From positions 1 to 7,275 of the forward strand of contig DPOH01000157.1 in the NCBI GenBank assembly GCA_003539755.1: a DNA stretch of 7,275 nucleotides. Direction: 5' to 3'. The notes under the pieces are model-generated. The model was not told the origin of the DNA and ran no database searches. It was given only the letters and a program-made list of their open reading frames with translations. Position 1 is the stretch's first letter; each line of letters begins with the position of its first letter. This stretch comes from Clostridium sp. Lineage in GTDB: Bacteria > Bacillota > Clostridia > Clostridiales > Clostridiaceae. Shown here piece by piece: positions 1 to 5,648 of this stretch. Made by a program: the position numbers and the translations under genes.

Positions 1-27
1 TTTCTGTCACCCTCAAGCGACTTACTC

Positions 28-56
28 AGTATATCACTTGATTTTGACTATGTCAA
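28..56 (-). promoter_or_regulatory. Strong rRNA-operon-type promoter (fires left, out of window)
   Basis: Read on the minus strand, a perfect -35 TTGACA (51-56) is separated by exactly 17 bases from a near-perfect -10 TATACT (28-33). The DNA behind it (57-110) is made of A and T tracts, like an UP element. The predicted start is near position 21, and the transcript would begin with a GTCGC...GTGAC hairpin (7-21). This combination of consensus hexamers, UP-like tracts and a GTCGCTTGAGG leader is typical of clostridial rrn promoters. The 16S gene itself is not in the window, so the operon identity is inferred. Confidence 0.85.
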
Positions 57-112
57 CAACTTTTTTAAAAAACTTTTTAAATCTTTTTCTAAAGAATTTT
101 TCAAGTTTATTT
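57..112 (-). promoter_or_regulatory. UP-element-like A/T tracts upstream of the rrn promoter
   Basis: Directly upstream of the TTGACA box the minus strand carries phased runs of A and T (+ strand runs near 61-69, 74-79, 84-89 and 97-101). This position and composition match UP elements, which bind the alpha-subunit C-terminal domains of RNA polymerase and boost rRNA promoters. It is assigned by composition only. Confidence 0.5.
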
Positions 113-122
113 GCTAGTTGTT

Positions 123-150
123 ATCGCTCTCAGCGACGTTTTTTATCTTA
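123..150 (-). promoter_or_regulatory. Second, degenerate rrn-like promoter and leader start
   Basis: About 117 bp upstream of the strong promoter the minus strand has an extended -10, TG-T-TAAGAT (-10 at 145-150, TG just upstream). Seven bases later comes GTCGCTGAGAGCGAT (123-137). That box echoes the GTCGCTTGAGG start of the downstream transcript and folds as a 5-bp hairpin (124-128 with 132-136) with a 3-base loop. No good -35 lies at 16-18 bp. Tandem promoters are common for rRNA operons, so this is read as an extra upstream rrn promoter or a decayed copy. Confidence 0.5.
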
Positions 151-180
151 ACACTTATATAAAACTCAATACTTCTAATT

Positions 181-577
181 TTTTTTGATATGCAAAAATT
201 ATATTTACTTTTCTTTAGTTTACTCGCTTTTTTGAGCTTTTCCTCATTATGATACACCCGGTTAGTTATTATAATTCACCAAAGATATATTTCATTGTTC
301 TTATATTACTTTATATTTTCAAATCATCTTTATCAGCCTCATATATTCAATTCTATTAACAAAAATATCCTAGTATAAATATATAATAATTCAAATATCA
401 CCAAAATAAATTAATACAATTCCCCTAATCCTTTATGTTAATATAATGTATTTTAACATTCACCAACTACAAAGATTCCCTATAACTAATCTAACTTATA
501 ACGATATTCCTTTAGAATTTTTCACTTAGAACCCACATTTCTTACATGTCTATTTTCACTATGAGCTAAGTTCTTAT
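181..577. other. AT-rich intergenic stretch with no supported gene
   Basis: About 400 bp lie between the rrn promoters and the methyltransferase terminator. On both strands I find only very short open frames without convincing ribosome binding sites. A small GC island (cacccgg, about 256-262) stands out but has no recognised match. I see no tRNA-like cloverleaf, repeat array or remnant of a known gene. Confidence 0.6.
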
Positions 578-625
578 AAAAAAATTCTATAATACAATAG
601 ACAACTATTTTATGTTATAGAATTT
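578..625 (-). terminator. Intrinsic terminator of the methyltransferase gene
   Basis: An 11-bp perfect stem (582-592 with 615-625) is topped by an inner 5-bp stem (596-600 with 605-609). On the minus strand it is followed by a run of seven U (578-584). It begins 14 bases after the TAG stop of the methyltransferase. The stem is AT-rich, so its strength may be modest, but position and orientation fit. Confidence 0.75.
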
Positions 626-638
626 ATATGTTTTATTA

Positions 639-1583
639 CTATTTACATATATATATGTGCCTCTTAAATTTACCTTTACATACATGGCATAAATCTTCAA
701 TTGTAAAACCAGTTTCTTTTATACATTCACTCATATCCTCAAATGCTACCAAAACTAACTTTTTAGTGATTTTTCTTGCTGTATTTATTATTGCAATCTG
801 TTCAGCATGTGTAATAGGTGTAAATAATCCATATGGAATATCTATTATAGCAACATCATATCTCTCTTTAATATCATGCATATTTCCATGTGTAACTACA
901 TTATCATATCCAAAAAATTCAATATTTCTCTTTGCATTTTCTGCAATATTTTTATTTAATTCATAGGCTGCAACATCTATCCCCATAGATAATGCTTCTA
1001 TAACTACAGTTCCTACTCCACAACAAGGATCTATAAGTTTCATGTCAATATTATTTCCTACAGCTATATTTACTAATGCTCTAGCAACTCTTATAGTTAA
1101 TGCATTTGAATATTCATACGGTTTTCTCTCATGTATATGCCATTCGAAATCATTCTTTTTATATTCACCAAATATCCATTTTCCTTCTACTTTTGTTACA
1201 CCAAGCATAATTTTAGGAGAATGCATATTAGCCTCACCATTTATAGCCATACCTATTTTCTTCAAACTATTCAATCTGTCATTATATTGAACCTCGTTCT
1301 TTTCTAATCTAAGATAACAAACTTTAAAATCATCATAATAAAGTCTATCTTTTTTTATGTTTTCTAGTATTTTATCTAATGATTCATCTTCATACTTAAT
1401 ACATATCATTTCTTTAATAAATGGGCTTCTAGAAGGATTTACATATATATTAGAAAAAACATATTTATTCTTCATCTTCCCATTTATCAAACATTTTAAT
1501 TCCATTGCACATAAGCTTTTTTCAAAATCTGAATTATAATTCACCTGATAAAAATATCTTTCACTATTTTTATTAATACTCAA
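639..1583 (-). CDS. TRM11/UPF0020-family SAM-dependent RNA methyltransferase (putative)
   Basis: A 314-residue protein whose C-terminal half is a Rossmann-type methyltransferase. The SAM-binding motif I is DPCCGVGT (185-192), followed by an acidic strand end, YELN (207-210). The catalytic motif IV is DIPYG (248-252), a variant of the (D/N)PPY found in base N-methylating enzymes. The segment before motif I (about 151-172, KPYEYSNALTIRVARALVN) matches the lead-in helix seen in the UPF0020 (PF01170)/Trm11 group. Such proteins modify guanosines in tRNA or rRNA; the exact target here is unknown. The N-terminal ~140 residues show no clear THUMP domain to my eye. The start is TTG: an in-frame TAA directly precedes it, and AGAGG lies 10 bases upstream. 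It is monocistronic, bounded by terminators. The rrn promoter follows some 580 bp downstream, which is suggestive but not evidence of an rRNA substrate. Confidence 0.8.
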   Translation of the reverse strand: MSINKNSERYFYQVNYNSDFEKSLCAMELKCLINGKMKNKYVFSNIYVNPSRSPFIKEMICIKYEDESLDKILENIKKDRLYYDDFKVCYLRLEKNEVQYNDRLNSLKKIGMAINGEANMHSPKIMLGVTKVEGKWIFGEYKKNDFEWHIHERKPYEYSNALTIRVARALVNIAVGNNIDMKLIDPCCGVGTVVIEALSMGIDVAAYELNKNIAENAKRNIEFFGYDNVVTHGNMHDIKERYDVAIIDIPYGLFTPITHAEQIAIINTARKITKKLVLVAFEDMSECIKETGFTIEDLCHVCKGKFKRHIYICK

Positions 1584-1653
1584 TTATCGCTAACCTCTAA
1601 TTCTTAAAGTAACCTTAGAATTTTATCTAAAATAAACTTTATATTTTTTAATA

Positions 1654-1662
1654 ATTTTAACA
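1654..1662 (-). promoter_or_regulatory. Possible extended -10 promoter for the methyltransferase
   Basis: The minus strand reads TG-T-TAAAAT (-10 at 1654-1659, TG at 1661-1662), about 70 bases before the TTG start. No good -35 is present at 16-18 bp. A second, weaker option further upstream is TTGTGT-17-TAATAT. The DNA is so AT-rich that chance matches are expected. Confidence 0.3.
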
Positions 1663-1783
1663 CATTAATTACGTATTAATATTAATCAATCTAATATAAA
1701 CACACAATCAAATACTTATATATACAAAAGTATATTCCTTATAATATTAATTATTATAGTTATAGACGCTTAAAATAATATAT

Positions 1784-1823
1784 AAAAAAAGAATACTTAA
1801 AGCTTGTTTACTTTAAGTATTCT
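1784..1823 (-). terminator. Intrinsic terminator downstream of the small membrane protein gene
   Basis: A perfect 13-bp stem (1790-1802 with 1811-1823) with an 8-base loop is followed on the minus strand by seven U (1784-1790). It lies about 80 bases after the stop of the 53-residue ORF. It separates that gene from the methyltransferase gene, and its orientation supports a real leftward transcript through 1905-2066. Confidence 0.8.
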
Positions 1824-1851
1824 GTAATACTATAATACTGCATATCCCCAT

Positions 1852-1872
1852 AAAAAATTCTTATAGAATTTT
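1852..1872 (-). terminator. Weak extra hairpin with U tail after the small gene
   Basis: An 8-bp stem (1854-1861 with 1865-1872) and a 3-base loop are followed on the minus strand by U's that partly belong to the stem. It has a single GC pair, so it is weak. It may form a tandem terminator with the stronger hairpin further on. Confidence 0.3.
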
Positions 1873-1904
1873 ATCATAACAGTCTATTCTTAGCTTAATA
1901 AGTA

Positions 1905-2066
1905 TTACTTCTTCTTATATACTGGACTATTTTCATAAAAGAAAGTGAACCATAAATAGTTTACTAAGAAAATACACCATATATAATTTTGAGTTACAAA
2001 TCCCTTAAGCCCTATCAACGATAATAATCCTAGAAATCCTATGTACTTATGTTTACTATATTCCAT
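1905..2066 (-). CDS. Small two-helix membrane protein, 53 residues, unrecognised
   Basis: A 53-residue ORF (ATG to TAA) begins MEYSKHKYIGFLGLL and ends in a lysine cluster, VYKKK. Two hydrophobic stretches (about residues 8-24 and 28-44) suggest a membrane hairpin. The glycine/leucine-rich first helix (GFLGLLSLIGLKGF) and aromatic second helix resemble small clostridial proteins of the DUF3796 kind, but I cannot assign it firmly. Strong support for translation comes from GAGGGGG (2074-2080) seven bases before the ATG. A terminator before it (2091-2132), another after it (1784-1823) and an extended -10 at 2138-2146 make it look like an independent unit. It lies between a response regulator gene and a methyltransferase gene; a link to the regulator is possible but unproven. 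Confidence 0.75.
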   Translation of the reverse strand: MEYSKHKYIGFLGLLSLIGLKGFVTQNYIWCIFLVNYLWFTFFYENSPVYKKK

Positions 2067-2090
2067 AATAATGCCCCCTCTTTAGTAAAT

Positions 2091-2132
2091 AAAAAAGTAT
2101 TGATTATAGATTAATTCTAATATCAATACTTT
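2091..2132 (-). terminator. Intrinsic terminator of the kinase-regulator operon
   Basis: An 11-bp perfect stem (2094-2104 with 2122-2132) carries a small inner helix (2107-2110 with 2116-2119). On the minus strand it runs into UUUUUUAUUU. It lies about 90 bases after the regulator stop and only about 10 bases before the Shine-Dalgarno of the small ORF, so it also sits in that gene's leader. Confidence 0.75.
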
Positions 2133-2137
2133 CTTAT

Positions 2138-2146
2138 ATTATATCA
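2138..2146 (-). promoter_or_regulatory. Extended -10 promoter for the small membrane protein gene
   Basis: The minus strand reads TG-A-TATAAT, a perfect extended -10 (TATAAT at 2138-2143). The -35 region is weak (AATACA at 18 bp). The predicted start near 2131 falls on the first bases of the terminator-like hairpin 2094-2132, so transcripts from here would begin with that hairpin and its U run. Confidence 0.5.
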
Positions 2147-2218
2147 TATATTTACCATTTATGTATTAATAATTTAATTTTCTAAACACATTTTACTTAA
2201 CTTTTTTAATAAATACAT

Positions 2219-2890
2219 CTAAATTAATTTATATTTTAATTCTGGCCTACCAACATTGCCAAAAGTTGTTTCTACATATACTTTATTTATACTTTCTAAA
2301 TAGTCCATATATTTCTTTACCGTGACATTGCTTATATTAATTTCATTTGATATTTCTCTTAACGTCCATACTTGATCGCTATTATCACTTAAAAATTTAA
2401 TTAATCTATCAAGTGTAAGTTTATTTAGTCCCTTAGGAAGACTAGTATTTTGATCACTATTTCCTGCATATATCTTATCAACATCATTTTGATTAAGAGC
2501 TATATCCTTACTAAAAAGATTATGTCTAAATTTATATTTGCCTATTGCCTCTTCAAATCTTTCAAATTGAAATGGCTTTATAAGATAATCTATAATTCCA
2601 TAGGCAAATGCTTCTTTCAAATCATCAGCATTATTGGCAGCACTAATTATAATAACATCCACCGAAAACTTTCTACTTCTAATTTCTTTAAGTATTTCTA
2701 TCCCACTTTTTTTAGGTAAAAAAACATCTAAAAGTATTAAATCAATCTTTTTACTTTCAAGTAATGAAATAATTTCACTTTCTTCATATACAGGACCTAA
2801 TACTTCAATATCACCTATATTATTTAGATACTGTTTATTTATAAAAGCTACCATAGGATCATCTTCAACAATTAATACTGTCATCATCAC
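2219..2890 (-). CDS. CitB/DcuR/MalR-family response regulator
   Basis: About 223 residues. The N-terminal receiver domain (about 3-120) has the acidic pair D10/D11, phospho-acceptor D55 in LLDVFLP, the switch residue S83 and the conserved K105 in IKPF. A linker with LPKGLNKLTLDRL (151-163) is a hallmark of the CitB/DcuR subfamily. A C-terminal helix-turn-helix follows (about 172-203, TLREISNEINISNVTVKKY) and then the family ending GRPELKY. It would bind DNA when phosphorylated by the upstream kinase and activate organic-acid transport or fermentation genes, probably including the nearby permease. The start is uncertain among GTG (2890), ATG (2887) and ATG (2884). The AAGGGAG Shine-Dalgarno lies inside the kinase 3' end, 7 bases before the GTG and 10 before the first ATG. 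The kinase stop is two bases upstream of the GTG, indicating translational coupling. Confidence 0.9.
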   Translation of the reverse strand: MMMTVLIVEDDPMVAFINKQYLNNIGDIEVLGPVYEESEIISLLESKKIDLILLDVFLPKKSGIEILKEIRSRKFSVDVIIISAANNADDLKEAFAYGIIDYLIKPFQFERFEEAIGKYKFRHNLFSKDIALNQNDVDKIYAGNSDQNTSLPKGLNKLTLDRLIKFLSDNSDQVWTLREISNEINISNVTVKKYMDYLESINKVYVETTFGNVGRPELKYKLI

Positions 2891-2892
2891 AT

Positions 2893-4440
2893 TTACTCTC
2901 CCTTCAAAATATTTACAGTAAATATTTTTTCATCATATTGTTCCTCAATTTCTATTATACCATTATATAATTCCACTCTATTTTTAACTAAATAAAGACC
3001 TGTTCCTCTATTATCACCTTTAGAAGATATTCCTTCAATAAACATTTCTTCTTTATTATTAAATTCTATAGGACTTCCATTATCTCTAACTACAATTTGT
3101 ATCCTATAATCATCTTCTTTGAGATATACTTCAACTCTTTTATATTCCGCATTACTTACAGCACATGCTTCAAGTGCATTCTCTATAAGATTGCCTAATA
3201 TAGTTACTAAATCCTTTGAATCCACAATCCCATGTTCTTGATACATATTAGACGCATTATTTAGCACTAATTCAACCTTTCTTTCCTTTGCTACTAACTT
3301 TCTGCTAAGCAAAAGTGCACGTACATAATAATCATCAATTTCTAAAAACTCAGCCGAATTATCTTCCTGAACTTTTTGTATATGAAGTATAAAATCTTTA
3401 GCCTGTGAATACTGTTTTAGCTGAATTAAACCTAATATAACATGGAGATTATTCTTAAATTCATGCACATTAGCTCTTAAGTTTTTAATAATTTCATCTA
3501 CGCCTGTTATTTCTTTTGCTATTTTATTTATATTTTCTCTATCACTAAAAATTATAAGCTGCCCTAAATATGTATTTTCTTCTATTATAGGATTTAGAGT
3601 TACAAATATCCTTTTACCATCTATAATAAGTTCTTTCATTTTAAAACTTAATTTTGAATCTATGTATATGCTAAGGCGCTTAATAACTTTATCGTACGAA
3701 AAATTCTTAAATAAAGTGTAGCATCTATCATTTATTTCTGTTACTTCATTATTCTTATTTAAAGCTATTATTCCAACATTAACATTATTTATTATTATCT
3801 TTTTTTGAATATATAATGTTGTTATTTCTTCTGGCTCCATATTTAACATATCTTTTTTAGTTTTTTGAGCTAAAATACTTGATCCTACTACTGAAATTAA
3901 TATTGCCAATATAAAAAGTCCTATATACTTTATGCTTGTTTCTTTATTAATAGTTAAAATATCATCATAATACTTTCCAACCATAATAAAGCCTACTTGT
4001 TGGTCCTTATAGATTATAGGCTCAAACCATCTCAAAGTTTTGCCCATAGATCCTTCCATTAATGAATAGTAGCTATCCCCATTCTTAAGTACCTTTTCTT
4101 TATCTGGATTTACAAATATCTCTCCAATCTGTGTTTCATCCAAGTGAGAATATTTCCTTCCAGTCATATCACATATTACTATTATATCTATATCATCCAA
4201 GGCAGATATTAATGTTTTAGTATATTCTTGTATTTCACCATTTTGCTTATTATAATATAAATCTTCTTTTATAAAATCATTCTGTATTATACAGAATGCA
4301 GAATCCTTTAACGATACCTTAATATCATTCTCAATAGTTGATGTTTTATCTTGTATAAAGATTGCATAAGATAACATTAGCGGTATAAATGTTATAAACA
4401 CAGCTGATAAAACAATTTTTTGACTGAACTTCAATTTCAA
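2893..4440 (-). CDS. CitA/DcuS-family membrane sensor histidine kinase
   Basis: Numbering is from the upstream TTG at 4476 (527 residues). The preferred start is the TTG at 4440 (MKLKFSQK..., 515 residues), because GGGTGAT (4444-4450) sits just before it and the longer N-terminus overlaps a terminator. TM1 spans about 21-41, an extracytoplasmic sensor domain about 45-180, and TM2 about 184-203. A cytoplasmic PAS domain covers about 225-312. The H box is VHEFKNNLHVILGLIQL with H338, followed by the N box NLIENALEA (429-437), G1 DNGSP (465-469) and GISSKG...RGTGL (482-494). The H-box form and two-PAS layout place it in the citrate/C4-dicarboxylate sensor group. It would phosphorylate the partner regulator encoded directly downstream. 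The ligand cannot be read from sequence; a hydroxy- or dicarboxylate is likely. Confidence 0.88.
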   Translation of the reverse strand: MKLKFSQKIVLSAVFITFIPLMLSYAIFIQDKTSTIENDIKVSLKDSAFCIIQNDFIKEDLYYNKQNGEIQEYTKTLISALDDIDIIVICDMTGRKYSHLDETQIGEIFVNPDKEKVLKNGDSYYSLMEGSMGKTLRWFEPIIYKDQQVGFIMVGKYYDDILTINKETSIKYIGLFILAILISVVGSSILAQKTKKDMLNMEPEEITTLYIQKKIIINNVNVGIIALNKNNEVTEINDRCYTLFKNFSYDKVIKRLSIYIDSKLSFKMKELIIDGKRIFVTLNPIIEENTYLGQLIIFSDRENINKIAKEITGVDEIIKNLRANVHEFKNNLHVILGLIQLKQYSQAKDFILHIQKVQEDNSAEFLEIDDYYVRALLLSRKLVAKERKVELVLNNASNMYQEHGIVDSKDLVTILGNLIENALEACAVSNAEYKRVEVYLKEDDYRIQIVVRDNGSPIEFNNKEEMFIEGISSKGDNRGTGLYLVKNRVELYNGIIEIEEQYDEKIFTVNILKGE

Positions 4441-4443
4441 ATA

Positions 4444-4450
4444 ATCACCC
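4444..4450 (-). promoter_or_regulatory. Shine-Dalgarno that decides the kinase start
   Basis: GGGTGAT on the minus strand pairs with the 3' end of 16S rRNA in the GGTGAT register. It lies three bases before the TTG at 4440, which places the core G's about seven bases from that start. The alternative TTG at 4476 has no ribosome binding site in front. Confidence 0.55.
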
Positions 4451-4462
4451 ACTAATTCTTTG

Positions 4463-4511
4463 TAAAAATAAAACAAGCATATTAATAAGATTTAACTCTT
4501 ATTAATATGCT
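4463..4511 (-). terminator. Strong intrinsic terminator of the dehydrogenase gene
   Basis: A perfect 15-bp stem (4476-4490 with 4497-4511) with a 6-base loop is followed on the minus strand by UGUUUUAUUUUU (4464-4475). It begins 17 bases after the dehydrogenase stop. It separates the metabolic genes from the kinase-regulator pair, which therefore depends on read-through or on its own promoter. Confidence 0.85.
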
Positions 4512-4522
4512 ATCTCTTTTAT

Positions 4523-4550
4523 TTTATATTATGCTATTTGGTTTTTACAA
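4523..4550 (-). promoter_or_regulatory. Possible promoter for the kinase-regulator operon
   Basis: The minus strand has TTGTAA (4545-4550), a 16-base spacer and TATAAA (4523-4528), overlapping the end of the dehydrogenase gene. The predicted start (about 4516, a G) lies a few bases before the terminator hairpin 4476-4511, so such a transcript would have to pass that terminator. Both hexamers deviate from consensus. Confidence 0.35.
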
Positions 4551-5527
4551 GTTCCTTCGTTAAGATATTCTCTTAAGTTTTCATATGAAATTTCTATCAT
4601 GTTTATTAATGCTTCATCAGTATATGATCCCATATGTGGAGTTATTAATACTCTTGGGTAAAGATCAACTAACTTTTCGAATACTGGATTTTGTAAAGTT
4701 GTTCCTTTTAAATCCTTAAAGAATGTTCCAGCTTCACCTTCTAGTACGTCAGTACCAAATCCGCCTAATTTACCACTTTCTATTCCTCTTATAATAGCTT
4801 CTAAATCTTGAAGTTCTCCTCTTGCTGTATTAACTAATATAGCACCGTCTTTCATTTTTGATATGAAATCATCATTTACAATGTGATAGTTTGAATCTTT
4901 GAAGAATGGCATATGTATTGATATCACATCTGATTCAGCTATTACTTCATCTAAAGACTTAAATTCAACAACTTCTTTAGCAGCATCACTTTGGAATACA
5001 TCATATCCTAATACTTTAGCTCCTAATCCTTTAAATAACTTAGCAGTTGTTAAACCTATTCTACCAGTTCCAAGTATACCAACTGTACAATTTCTAATTT
5101 CTTTACTAAACATAGTAGCATCTACTGTAAAATCTTTTTGTCTTGTCTTATTTACTGTGTATGCAGTATGTCTTAATAACATCATTGAAAGTGTAACTGC
5201 TAATTCTGAAATAGCATTTGGAGAATATCCTGGTACTCTAGCACTTTTTAATCCTAAATCTTTAACAGCTTCTAAATCAACGTGGTCAAATCCAACTGTT
5301 CTAGTTAAAACATATTGTAATCCGTGTTCTTTTAATATTTCTAAATTTCTTCTATCAGCTTTACAGTTTCCTCTTACCATTATTGCTTCAGCTCCAACTG
5401 CTTCTTCAACATTTTCATGAGTAAGATTTTCAGTAACTAATTTTAATTCATATCCGAACTTTTCGTTTAATTTATGAAAGTATGGTACTTCTGTTTCTCT
5501 AACACCAAAACAAACTATTTTAATCAT
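4529..5527 (-). CDS. D-lactate dehydrogenase (D-2-hydroxyacid dehydrogenase family)
   Basis: 332 residues, the normal length for fermentative D-LDH. The cytoplasmic enzyme reduces pyruvate (or another 2-oxoacid) to the D-hydroxyacid with NADH. The NAD fold shows GTGRIG (153-158) with D176 at the end of the next strand, which favours NAD over NADP. The catalytic set is present: R236 in NTARGEL, D260, E265 and H298 in TPHMG. The substrate-side signatures RTVGFDHVD (76-84) and VPGYSPNAISELAV (98-111) are typical of the D-LDH/VanH/D-hydroxyisocaproate branch, so D-lactate is most likely but a wider 2-oxoacid range is possible. The ATG start is supported by AGGAGAG (5536-5542) eight bases upstream. 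It follows the AEC permease gene and precedes a two-component pair, suggesting a shared organic-acid role. I leave the symbol open (ldhA/ldhD-like). Confidence 0.88.
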   Translation of the reverse strand: MIKIVCFGVRETEVPYFHKLNEKFGYELKLVTENLTHENVEEAVGAEAIMVRGNCKADRRNLEILKEHGLQYVLTRTVGFDHVDLEAVKDLGLKSARVPGYSPNAISELAVTLSMMLLRHTAYTVNKTRQKDFTVDATMFSKEIRNCTVGILGTGRIGLTTAKLFKGLGAKVLGYDVFQSDAAKEVVEFKSLDEVIAESDVISIHMPFFKDSNYHIVNDDFISKMKDGAILVNTARGELQDLEAIIRGIESGKLGGFGTDVLEGEAGTFFKDLKGTTLQNPVFEKLVDLYPRVLITPHMGSYTDEALINMIEISYENLREYLNEGTCKNQIA

Positions 5528-5563
5528 AATTTAATCTCTCCTCTTAAGTAAGTATGTTTTTTA

Positions 5564-5592
5564 TTTATATCAATTTATTAATGTAATTACCA
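5564..5592 (-). promoter_or_regulatory. Possible promoter for the dehydrogenase gene
   Basis: The minus strand has an extended -10, TG-A-TATAAA (-10 at 5564-5569). The -35 position at 17 bp (5587-5592) reads TGGTAA, a poor match, and lies inside one arm of the inverted repeat 5587-5620. The predicted start near 5557 would give a leader of about 30 bases with a good Shine-Dalgarno. The gene may also be transcribed from the permease promoter. Confidence 0.4.
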
Positions 5593-5620
5593 CTCTATAC
5601 AGTTAAGTATAGAGTGGTAA
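5587..5620 (-). repeat. Perfect 14-bp inverted repeat between permease and dehydrogenase genes
   Basis: Arm 5587-5600 is the exact reverse complement of arm 5607-5620, with a 6-base spacer. The arms contain the GC-richest part of the gap (ACCACTC/GAGTGGT). On the minus strand no U run follows (UUACAUUAAUAAAUUG), so it is a poor intrinsic terminator. It could be a processing or stabilising hairpin, a weak terminator that partly uncouples the two genes, or an operator overlapping the dehydrogenase -35. Confidence 0.7.
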
Positions 5621-5648
5621 AATATATACTTTTATTACTTAATAAATA

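Noticed and set aside
628..1539. Plus-strand open frames at 628-966, 1042-1290 and 1357-1539
   Set aside because: They lie antisense inside the methyltransferase gene, lack ribosome binding sites and give low-complexity hydrophobic peptides typical of the complement of AT-rich coding DNA.
1664..1680. ATTAAT-N5-ATTAAT palindrome upstream of the methyltransferase
   Set aside because: The half-site is itself a common AT palindrome and similar words recur nearby by chance, so I would not call it an operator.
1826..1840. Plus-strand TATAAT-like promoter at 1831-1836
   Set aside because: No acceptable -35 lies at 16-18 bp, and no rightward gene follows. The AT content makes such matches common.
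2450..2921. Plus-strand open frames at 2450-2719 and 2634-2921
   Set aside because: Both are antisense to the response regulator, which has all its catalytic residues; the frames show no recognisable domain or translation signal.
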